A stretch of 64,000 nt of DNA from the NCBI GenBank assembly GCA_036873135.1, contig JAPTYO010000002.1, forward strand, positions 22,408,452 to 22,472,451, given 5' to 3'. The position numbers and the translations under genes are program-made. The stretch comes from Clarkia xantiana subsp. parviflora. Lineage: Eukaryota > Streptophyta > Magnoliopsida > Myrtales > Onagraceae. Each line of letters starts with the position of its first letter. Within the stretch, counting starts at the first letter, position 1. Under the pieces are notes generated by a model. It did not search any database and had not been told where the DNA came from. It was given only the letters and a program-made list of their open reading frames with translations. Below, one piece after another: positions 55,155 through 64,000 of the stretch.

Positions 55155-57848
55155 ATTAAAATAATACAATCCGAATGAAAACAAGTCTAAATTGAGCGTA
55201 TATCTATCACATGCCCCCGAGTCAACCAATGGCTTAACCCTTGATTGACTATATTTTACGATAGGATAACGCGCTCAATTCAAACCCGTGATTTTACCTC
55301 TTGTCGAAACCATTGTATGTCCGTAAGTGTACCGCCGCAATTTATCCTCGTTTCTCGGGACAAGGAAAATATTGACATTAGTACAGACGTGTATATATTC
55401 AGACAAGTATCCGAAAAATGCGGGTTAGGAAAGGTGAATGACGGAATCATGATAATAGATAAATGAGAATCTGATTCATGTCGGCATGCACGTATGAAGT
55501 GATTCTATACATGGAAAATATGCTAATCATGTGTAGAAAACTTCTAAGTATGGGATAGACAATAAATGAACATGGGTGTAAAAATGACATATCATAGACA
55601 TGGATTCGTTGTACTAGCATACATGCGAGTAAAAACAAAAGTACAGGATCAGATGTAAACGTGTCACAGTCGTAGGCATGAATGTGCGAGCGTCGAGTGT
55701 ACGCGTGTGCAAGTGTTGGGGTTACCAACGTAATGCAGTTGTATACATGTGTATGAGTGTATTGAGTGCGTTCATGGATGTAAGCATAAATACATGACAA
55801 TTATAAATGTCTAAGTGTTGAACACATGTGAACGTGAAAAGGTGTGCCCTAACATGCACATAGACACAATCATGGATATGGATGCGAGTGCAAACGTGTT
55901 GTGATCATGGGTGTAGAAATGCAAGCATAAACCTGTTGTAACCATAAGTGTGGATAGAGGCATTCACGCATTCATGGATGTAAATCGCAAATATGAACGT
56001 AAGTGTAAGGGTGAAAGTATACTCCCTTTTTTTATCCAAGAGTGCGAACTCCGGGTCTTGACATGTGTGACATTTCCCTTCATTTGTTGGAGCTTGTGCA
56101 TGATTCTTGAATCCTTGCCCTGCAATTCATTTTATATAGACATGGGGGTGAAAATACTTACAAACTTTCTTCTTGCCCTTTATGCGAAAGGGACTTATCG
56201 ACACATGTTGAGGGTTGTCCCTCCATTTGGATATGTTAGAGCATTGTTCCTCTTCGCACTTTGATCGCGAGATTTTTTGGCCGACAGCTTCTCTTTGATA
56301 ACTCGGCGTCGAGGTTGCCCCCGTAGTAAGCATGCCCTGTACTTCCATGAGAAGGAGTCGACCTTGGTGTCGGTCGCACTTCGTGGCCTACATATGTAGA
56401 GTTGCCTATGCATGGAGTTGCCTATGCATGGAGTTGCCCCCGTAGTGGGCGTGTTTGCATTTCAGATGCGGGTGTTAGACTTTCGCCGACTTTCGTTTTA
56501 TGACTTGCATGTATCATATCGCCCGTCGTGGGGGGTCTGCTCGTTGTCTTGAGTGCAAGGCGTTGTTCTTAGTGTTGGCTGCACTTATACCTTATTCACG
56601 CAGGGTTGTCTTTGTGACGGGCATACTTGAACTCTAGACGTGAGGTGTTGTACCTCATGTCGGTATGTTGATGCGCACGTGTGTTGTGCTGTGCCTGTTA
56701 TACTTAACTTCTGAAAGTGAGTCGTTACTCGTCGTGCTGAAATGTCAACGCGCGTGCACTGCACTGCCCCCGTAGCGGTTATACTTAACTTCTGAAAGTG
56801 AGGTGCTAAACCTCATGTTGATGTGTCAATGCGTGTGTACACTGCGTTACTCATGTGGTTGGTATGCCTTGCGTATGTCTTCTCGATTGACTTACGCAAG
56901 GGGATGAACATGAGTGTGTGTCCATTTCTTGAAAGGAGCATGATTTCTTCCGATCAGAAAGAAAGTACCCTTCGTGGTGGCTCAGTTTGGAAAGTGTTTG
57001 TTCAACCTGTTGCGAGTCCCGAGGTTAACTGATATCATCCTTTGGTCGGGTGTACGTTGCAGTTGAAAGTCGATCCATGCGAAAGGGCATATGATCATGT
57101 TTCTTACTTAGGTCTCCCCATCCTTTTTAGCGAAAGGTCGTAGGAGGGTTTTCTTCACGTGACTTCAACTCTTTTAATTTTGAGTGAGTTGAGGTGCCTT
57201 GTTATTCTTTTGTGATCTTGAGTCGTTTATCATTCATTTCTAGGTCATGGGGAATGAGATTGATTCATTGTTGTGCTGATTCTTCTCAGGGGTTCTCCCC
57301 CCTCTAGGGATCAATCTCTTCCCATAGTCTATCTTCATTCTTATGAGACACTTGTGTCGTATCATTATGGTTTGTTGCGTTCGACCATATTCTTATGTCG
57401 ATATCTTGAACTTGTCTCCTTGTTTCCAGAGCAGGTGTATCCGAGTTGGCTTAGAGGTTGTAATGATTTGTTGTTGCTCTTACTTTCTATTATTGTTTGC
57501 TGGTCTCCTCATATATTTCGTCTGTTTTATCTTCGTCTAAGTTTGACGACTTTGAAGGTGTCATTGGCATATCTATGGGGTCATGTGATTAACCCTTGTG
57601 TTGAAATACTTGCTTTTGGTGATGGGTGTAATCATCACCTTTCATTGAGGTTCCTTTATTTTTGCCATGGCTCCCATTAAGATAGAGAGGTTGTCTTCAT
57701 AATGAAGACGTCTCCTACTTTGTATCATCCAGGAAGGTTGAAATATAAGTGCAGACCTTTGATGAGTATATAAAGGGTATTGATTTTTCATTTGTCTTGG
57801 ATGTAGGTTAGATGTTGGCTCTTTAGCGTCTTTGTTGTGTATGTACTT

Positions 57849-58064
57849 GATAGCCGTTTCGTGATGTGTCGATATGATAGCCACTTCTCGGTGTGTGGAC
57901 ATGATAGCCACTTCGTAGTGTGTGGACATGATAGCCACTTCGCGATGTGTGGACATGATAGCCACTTTGCGATGTGTGGACATGATAGCCACTTCATAGT
58001 GTGTGGACGTGATAGCCACTTCGCGATGTGTGGACATGATAGCCACTTTTCGATGTATGGAGTT
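57849..58064. repeat. 27-bp tandem array, eight copies
   Basis: Unit GATAGCCACTTCGCGATGTG plus TGGACAT, eight units in register with a few substitutions each. Because 27 is a multiple of three, frames stay open on both strands; this is not evidence of a protein. Confidence 0.95.
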
Positions 58065-58619
58065 GTATTTTTGCATTCTGTACTCATTGGCGAACCTGTC
58101 ATAAATTTTTTAACATTATATTCTTATATCATGAGTAGTTTTCATATCTTCGTTACTATAGTTGCCTTTTGTTTAAGCTATGTCAGTTGGGTTTCGTCCC
58201 CGTGTCTCGTCTTGTCGGACGTTGTATCCTTTATGCTTTTGGGATGTCCCCTTCATGAGTTGTGCTTTGCAATGTGCAAAGGAGATGTTTGTCGAAAGTC
58301 TTGCTTGACGATGTTCAAGTCAGATGCAAGCATAGGTCATGCGAGGACGACGTGTAGGACAAAATGCAGGTAGAGGTCGTGTAAGGGTGACATGCAAGAT
58401 AGTAACGTTTGTCAGAAGTCGCATTGGGCGACTTGTAAGGCATTTCTTCTTCGTAGGTCGTTTTGCATGACTTGTGATTTGCTTGCCTATTGTCGTGTTT
58501 CTTCTATTTTGTTGGAGTTTCCTTTCATTACTCCACATGATTTTTGTCATGCCTGTATTGTCATTATAATCATACTTGCATTTTTCATGTAACCTTACTT
58601 GTATAAAAGAAGGTTTTCT

Positions 58620-59160
58620 TAGGATATGTTCTTGGGGATGTCTAAAAATGTTCGCGGGATTGGCTCGCGGATGGTACAGAGTGTTGTTGCAGTTTAGAAT
58701 TGCTCTCAAGATACGCTCTTGGGGGCGTTAAAAGCTGTCCGCATGATAGGCTCATGGATGACACAGAATGTGATCGCAGTGTATGAACTACTTTCAAGAC
58801 GCTCTTGTTGGGCGTCGACAACTGTTCGCAAGATAGGCTCCTGGAAGGCACAGATCGCAGGATAGGCTCCTGGAAGGCGCATGGTGTATTTGCAGTGTAT
58901 GAACTGCTTTCAAGATACGCTCTTGGGGGCGTCGAAAACTGTTCGCAGGATTGGCTCCTGGAGGGCACAGAATGTGGTCGCAGTATAAAACTACGCTCAA
59001 GATACGCTCTTGGGGGCGTTAAAAACTGTTCGCAGGATTGGCTCCAGGAGGGCACAAAATGTGGTCGCAGTATAAAACTACTATCAAGATTCGCTCTTGG
59101 GGGCGTCGAAAACTGTTCGCAGGATTGGCTCCTGGAGGGCACAAAATGTGACTTTTACCT
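58620..59160. repeat. 87-bp tandem array, about six copies
   Basis: Units start CAAGATACGCTCTTGGGGGC and contain GTTCGCAGGATTGGCTCCTG. Exact 87-bp spacing at 58911, 58998 and 59085; earlier copies are more diverged, one with an internal duplication near 58855. Confidence 0.92.
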
Positions 59161-59872
59161 GATGGTATTTTCTAGGCAGGATGCGTTCTTGGTAAGTCGT
59201 CTGAATCTTTACTTTAGTTTTCATCTTGCGATATTGCATGTTACCTATCTTTTCCCTGAGTGTGGGAGATCACCTTTCGAGGGTGATGCTTGTATGTTGT
59301 CGACTTAGGGCGAGTCCGTACAGGGGGTTGAGTTTGTTTCCTTCTTATGTGACTTTTATAGGAGCAGTATCACATGTTCTTGTTACCTTTTGCTTCTAAT
59401 CTCCACTTCTATATTTAGGTGGAGTACCAAGCACTTGTTCATTTGGTGCCCCCCAAGTTGCTTGGTAGTCACACTGTCTTTCATATTTTACCGTTGAAGA
59501 CCCCTTGTTTGTTTCCTTGATTTAGTACCCCTCATGCTTGGGGCTCCCTACTCTTGTGTTTTCTTGAATATGCCTGCTTACATAGGTGCGATGGGTGCCA
59601 TTTACAGCACTTACTCTTTCTCATGCTTTTGCTTTTGGGTGGGAGTGATTTTCGTTCTTCAGATTTCATGTGTCTTCAAATTTTCTCCCTTGGTTATGCC
59701 TTCTTGACGGGTGTCAACTTATGCTTTAGCTTCTTTCAACATTTAGGTAGGATGTTGGTTCTTGCGTTTCTTTTCCTCCCCCTCTTGATGTGAGAGTTGG
59801 CATGGAGGCTAAAAAGGGGTGGAGTATTGTTGTTAGTGCTCATGGTTTGCTTGTCATGGCTTCTTGTTCGAA

Positions 59873-59890
59873 GCCCACACACGGCGCCAA
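59873..59890 (-). other. Primer-binding site of the large LARD
   Basis: Minus-strand TTGGCGCCGTGTGTGGGC, one base inside the right LTR; similar to the site at 23585-23604. Confidence 0.8.
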
Positions 59891-59891
59891 G

Positions 59892-61696
59892 TGTTAGATC
59901 CTGACTCTTCGCGGGTCGTTGACTCGGAAGTCGTCGGTTCCTTGAAGTGTTGTGTAGTTATGCGGACGGGTTGTCTGAGCTCGCGGGTGTCGGAGTGCCG
60001 GACGTTTGCAAGCCCTTAAAATGGCTAAGTGTCTGAATGTCGGACTAGGGGTGAGCAAATATCCCAAGAGGCCTAAAATCCCGAGGAGCCCGCCCTAACC
60101 CATCCCAAAAAGCCCGTCCTAAAATGTACCCAGGCCTTAATGGGCAGGACTTTTCTTCTCAACTAGGGTTAGGGCTTGGGCTTTTTTACAAAGTCCCAAA
60201 AAACCCGTCCCGTCCCGAGTTAATAACTAACTAGCCTTAAACTATAGTTAGTTAAGTTAACCCTAGTTAAAAAAAAAAAACCTATTAGACTTACCAGTTA
60301 CTGGCTGCGTGACCAACTCTTCAACTTTGTCTCCATTCTCAGTCTCACGGCTGCGTGACCAACTCTCCAAGTTACCAGTTGCATAATTTTTGGTGATTTT
60401 GTGTTAGAGTCCTGGTAAACTTAGTTTTGGAGTCTTTGGAGAACTTTCTTGGAGAACCAAGTTATGTGTTGCACTTGGTGTTCTTACTTGTGACAAAATG
60501 TTGGAGTAATGTGGTGAACTTTGTGTTATGTGGTGAACTTTGTTATTGTTGTTATGTGTTAGAGAACAACAAATATTGGTTGTACTTTAAGTAATTTGGT
60601 ATGATATTATTCTTTTTCAAAATTGGATGGGAATTTGGGTTTGTCCCAATTTGTCCCTAGTCCCTGTAGGCCCGTGAGGGCGGGCCTTTTCCTACTAGCT
60701 AGGGCTCGGGACAGCAATCAAGTGGCCCTACTTTTAGGGCTTGGGCCTTTTTTTAGAAAAAGCCCGCCCATTCCGCCCATGCTCAGCCTTATGTCGGACT
60801 GTTGGAGGTTTGCAAGCCTTAAAATGGCTAAGTGTCTGACTTTCGGAGGTTTACAAGCCCTTAGAATGGCTAAGTGTCTGACTGTCGGACTGTCGGAGGT
60901 TTGTAAGCCCTTAAAATGGCTAAGTGTCTGACTGTCGGACTATCGGAGGTTTGCAAGCACTTAAAATGGCTAAGTGTCTGGCTGTCGGTACATGTAGTTG
61001 TTCATACATCCCGTCGTTCGTATACAGTCCGCGCGCGCTTCCCCTGACACTTGCAAAAGGGGCAACATCGAGACCACAGAGGGGTGGGGGGTGGTACTCG
61101 ATGAACCTTCTCTGATGCCTAAATTAGTACAGTATTTAGAGAGAGAAAGTAGAGAGAAGGGAGAGCTCAAATCATACAAGTGTATCAACTTAGTAAATGA
61201 ATATGGGTGGAGTTCTATATATAGGCTCAAAGGAGATTAAGGCGGTTAATGACACCGTTAACTTAAACGAGCACAGTTAACAAGTAATAAAGGGATTAAG
61301 CTCTTAGCAAGCATGGAGAAGGTTCGTGATATTTTCTAAGTGTCAGACGTGCAAAGTGAGGTCGGGTCGTCACGAGGGACGGTTTGAAGGACAGTGTTCC
61401 GGACGTCGTGCACACCCCTTGGGCGGGAATATCGCGTGTCGGAGGAACGTCGGGACCTCCGTGGTTGGACGGGAGGTCCAACCCTGGAGATTTGGAGTCC
61501 GACCAGCTGGGTTCGATCTCTCCCTTAGGAGAAATCAGACCCGGCGAAGCATCCGGGCAAGCGTTTTTTCCTCGTTCGGACCACTTTTCGGCGGGTGACG
61601 TACTCGGGTCAAAGTTTCGATTTACAATTATTCACGGGGTAGTTAAAATAATATAATCCGAATGAAAACGGGTCTAAATTGAGCGTATATCTATCA
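59892..61696 (-). repeat. Right (5') LTR of the large LARD
   Basis: About 1059 bp of LTR plus the MITE at 60046-60791. Differs from the left LTR by tandem-unit number, a shorter G-run and an extra segment of about 36 bp near 61500. Confidence 0.9.
60046..60791. mobile_element. hAT-like MITE in LTR
   Basis: 746 bp with the perfect 8-bp duplication TGTCGGAC (60038-60045, 60792-60799). Ends TAGGGGTGAGCA and TGCTCAGCCTTA resemble those of the element at 32153-38672, and both are rich in CGGGC/GCCCG blocks near the ends. No transposase. Confidence 0.88.
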
Positions 61697-61701
61697 AACC
61701 A

Positions 61702-62679
61702 CAACAGTTTATTCCTGGATTTGCAAATACTGAAAAAAAATCTGTTGCCCAACATGTGCACAGTGTCATTTAGATTCAGCTGACAATGATGTCAAGAAAC
61801 TTGACACAGCTCATCTCAGAGGAATTGGCTGGAACAGAGGAGAAATCAACCTCCTCAACATTCCACATGAAACATCCATCAGCTCATGTCACTCAACATA
61901 AAGCAATGTTGAAAGGTCACTTTGGTTTTCCACGGAGGTAGGTATGTATTCTCTGCAATCACTATCAATTAATAGAGATAATTACCAATTTGCATACCCA
62001 ATTTTCGAGGAATTGCTAAAAACATATCCAAATTATCATTTGCCAACACCATACTCCTTAACTTATACTCTCAAATTTTGTAGATTCCCTTTAAAAATAC
62101 CTTCTTTTTTTTTTTTTTGAAGGAGGGTACCTTATCAAATGATACAATTGTTCAATTAAAGTTGGTATTTTGATGTGGAAAGTTTATTAGCTAATGAAAT
62201 GATGGGCCACACACTTTGAAATAATGCTAAATTGTCAAACTAATTTTCAATTCATTTGGTGATTGATGACTTGCCACCATCATACATGATTTTGAATTTG
62301 AACTAGCAGGTATATAATACAAGGTGAGGAATCCGAGGATATCTTGACTTAAATCTGACTGTAATAGGACAGCATGTAGTTTTTAACCAGTTCTGATGGT
62401 ATTTTTCCACCCTACATAAACAAAATCACCATTTTACATTTCTTTTGCATTTGGTAAGTAATTGAAGAAAGAAAATGGATGGTAAAATTCTGATTTCAGC
62501 AGTGGCAAAGAGGAGAGACTATAAATTCAAAACTTTGGGAGAAACAAACTTTACCAACATCAGTTTCCTTGCCAACAGTTGTTAATCTAATTTTGCCCCC
62601 CATTTCTTTTCATCAGTAGAACAGCATCCAATCTAATAATCTATGATGCATGCAATTACCAATTTTCCATTTCACCAAA
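61702..62679. other. Spacer containing the 3' flank of the receptor kinase gene
   Basis: No gene recognised. 61702-61960 continues the weakly coding-like DNA split by the AACCA insertion (QQFIPGFANTEKKSVAQHV on the plus strand). The rest is AT-rich; the part nearest 62680 is presumably the kinase 3' untranslated region. Confidence 0.5.
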
Positions 62680-64000
62680 TTACTCTTGAGAAGAGTCCGA
62701 TTTTGAAGTCAACCGGGGATCTTCTCTGTCGCCAGAATCTCCCCCGATCCCTTGAAAGGACTCGCCGGAAACAAGCGCCTGAATCAACTTAGGCGGCGGA
62801 GGTGGCGGCACCTCCACCACTCCTTCCATCATCTTCACCACTAACCCCATCGCCGGCCTCTCACTCTCCTCATCTTGTATGCACCAAACCGCAATTGCAG
62901 CCACCCTCTCCAACTCCGCCCTATTATAAGCTCCCCCGAGCCTCTTGTCCACCACATCCGCCACATGTCCCTCCACGATTCGCTGCGCCGCCCAAGGAGG
63001 AAAAAACCACCCCGACCCTCCTTCCGATTCAGGTGGGGCTGCCACCACGTTCCTCCTCCCTCCGATTAACTCTAGTAATGTCATCCCAAAGCTGTACACA
63101 TCAGCCTTTGTTGTTATCCCAACTCCCGATATCCACTCTGGCGCCACGTAACCCCATGTACCTCGCATCGTGGCTAGAACCCGGCTAAAATCCCGACCAA
63201 TCAGCTTCGCAAGGCCGAAATCCGACACTTTCGCCACGTAATCACTGTCGATTAGTATATTCTCGGGTTTTATATCACAGTGGATGATACAGTCCCTGCA
63301 TTCCTCATGCAAGTAAGCTAACCCTCGCGCCGTGCCAATGGCTATCTGGAACCGAATCTCCCAGCTGAGATTCGGAGAATCACGGCCCATGTACTTGCTT
63401 AAGGGGCCGTTTGGCATGTAATCGTAAACCAAAAGGCGGTGAATATTGTCCGAGCAGAACCCCCTGAGTCTCACCAGATTCACGTGGTGGATATTACCGA
63501 TCGTCCTGACTTCTGCCCGGAATTCCTTCTCACCTCCTCCTTGCCTCTCGAGCCGTTTCACGGCTATAATCGTGGAATCGGGCAGCTGCCCACGGAAAAC
63601 TGCGCCAAAACCACCATGCCCGAGCTTCTCCGAGAAACCCTTTGTAAATGTTCGAAGCTCCTTATAACTGAAAACCCTAAGATTCAGCATCGGATACCCA
63701 GATTCATCGTCCTGTTCCTTTCCCTGTTTTTTCTGCCTCCAACTCTTCACCACCATAAACCCTAAAACTGATAACCCTAACCCTGCGATTCCCCCCACAA
63801 TGCTTCCGACCAATACCATGGTTTTCGATATGTTCTTCTTCAACACCCCTCCTCTTCTTTCCACCCTCACGAAGAACGGATCTTGTAGGGGCAAATCGGA
63901 GCTCGAATTTCTCAGATTGAGTATAGGACCGAAGTAATTATTACAGAAATTGGTTTTCGAATCGTGGGACAAACCAACGCACGAACAATTCGCAAGACAG
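62680..64000 (-). CDS. G-type lectin S-receptor-like Ser/Thr kinase (SD2-2/RLK4-like), C-terminal part
   Basis: A single open frame of 439 residues that enters from beyond the right edge; the start lies outside. In order: the end of a PAN-like Cys-rich domain (CLANCSCVG, then NFCNNYFGPILNLRN); a transmembrane segment (MVLVGSIVGGIAGLGLSVLG); a basic stop-transfer (KSWRQKKQGK); and a complete kinase with LGHGGFGAVF (P-loop), AVKRLE (Lys), HCDIKPENIL (catalytic loop), DFGLAK and APEWISG. HCD in place of HRD makes it a non-RD kinase. The C-tail PPPPPPKLIQALVSGESFQG is characteristic of RLK4 relatives. It would be a plasma-membrane receptor; ligand unknown. The lectin and S-locus domains should lie to the right. 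No lesion seen. Confidence 0.93.
   Translation of the reverse strand, partial: CLANCSCVGLSHDSKTNFCNNYFGPILNLRNSSSDLPLQDPFFVRVERRGGVLKKNISKTMVLVGSIVGGIAGLGLSVLGFMVVKSWRQKKQGKEQDDESGYPMLNLRVFSYKELRTFTKGFSEKLGHGGFGAVFRGQLPDSTIIAVKRLERQGGGEKEFRAEVRTIGNIHHVNLVRLRGFCSDNIHRLLVYDYMPNGPLSKYMGRDSPNLSWEIRFQIAIGTARGLAYLHEECRDCIIHCDIKPENILIDSDYVAKVSDFGLAKLIGRDFSRVLATMRGTWGYVAPEWISGVGITTKADVYSFGMTLLELIGGRRNVVAAPPESEGGSGWFFPPWAAQRIVEGHVADVVDKRLGGAYNRAELERVAAIAVWCIQDEESERPAMGLVVKMMEGVVEVPPPPPPKLIQALVSGESFQGIGGDSGDREDPRLTSKSDSSQE

Larger units (their letters stand above)
44509..61696 (-). mobile_element. Tat-like LARD (non-coding LTR element), heavily invaded
   Basis: Duplication AACCA (44504-44508, 61697-61701). 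LTRs begin TGTTAGATCCTGACTC and end GTATATCTATCA. The left LTR is 44509-45480 plus 55160-55209, split by a copia element; the right LTR is 59892-61696, enlarged by a 746-bp hAT-like MITE. The minus-strand primer site TTGGCGCCGTGTGTGGG beside the right LTR is close to that of the Tat-type element at 23585, and a G-rich tract abuts the left LTR (ACTCGGGGGCATG, 55210-55222). The 4.7-kb interior (55210-59891) has no gag or pol. It has repeated GCCCCCGTAG motifs (56310-56780) and two tandem arrays. Affinity to Tat is inferred from the primer site. Confidence 0.88.

Noticed and set aside
57837..58373. Open frame of 178 codons with HDSHFAMCG repeats
   Set aside because: It is the 27-bp array read in frame; open on both strands for arithmetic reasons, inside a non-coding LARD.
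58642..59142. Minus-strand open frame of 166 codons with SRSQSCEQF repeats
   Set aside because: It is the 87-bp array; the plus strand is equally open and no start, splice or domain evidence exists.

Overview
This is a stretch of flowering-plant nuclear chromosome, most likely a eudicot. The evidence is spliced genes with GT/AG introns, a mitochondrial beta-cyanoalanine synthase gene, a lectin-type receptor kinase, AT-rich intergenic DNA, and a large load of nested plant-type transposable elements (Ty1/copia, Ty3/gypsy of the Tat type, TRIM, LINE, SINE, MULE-like, hAT-like, Tourist-like and Helitron-like pieces). No bacterial, organellar or viral gene set is present.

Three host loci can be supported. 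(1) At the left edge, 1311-2115 (+), are five phase-consistent exons resembling the 3' end of a FAR1-related (FRS) gene. (2) At 28579-31052 (+) is a complete ten-exon gene for a mitochondrial beta-cyanoalanine/cysteine synthase, 369 codons, with all PLP-binding motifs intact. (3) At the right edge, 62680-64000 (-), is the C-terminal 439 residues of a G-type lectin S-receptor-like kinase of the SD2-2/RLK4 kind, running out of the window.

The rest is mostly mobile DNA, delimited here by target-site duplications (TSDs). 3932-10683 is a copia-like LARD (non-coding LTR element, minus strand, TSD GTATA) with a MULE-like element inside its 3' LTR. 13478-24343 is a Ty3/gypsy Tat-type element (minus, two 739-bp LTRs, TSD TTAAT). 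It carries gag, protease, two RNase H domains and a broken integrase, lacks the reverse-transcriptase core, and has a multi-exon gene on the opposite strand. It lies in what looks like CACTA-type DNA. 31640-41101 is a LINE split by a hAT-like element (32153-38672) that itself contains TRIM-like repeats and a gag-protease-only gypsy element (33565-38259), and split again by a three-LTR TRIM (39632-40276). 41413-42833 is a MULE-like element holding a solo copia LTR. 44509-61696 is a Tat-like LARD (minus, TSD AACCA); its left LTR is interrupted by a degraded copia element (45481-55154, TSD ATTAA), which in turn holds a MULE-like element (47724-48794), and its right LTR holds a hAT-like MITE.

The observation I would follow first is in the copia-like LARD. 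Between about 7710 and 8590 there are nine spaced hairpins with the same tetraloop. Their stems co-vary between copies, and nearly all imperfect pairs are G.U wobbles only if the minus strand is read as RNA, which is the strand the primer-binding site independently identifies as element sense. Other points of interest are a conserved hairpin just upstream of the TATA box in three copies of another copia LTR family, the opposite-strand gene with its own TATA box in the Tat element, and several strongly palindromic arrays.
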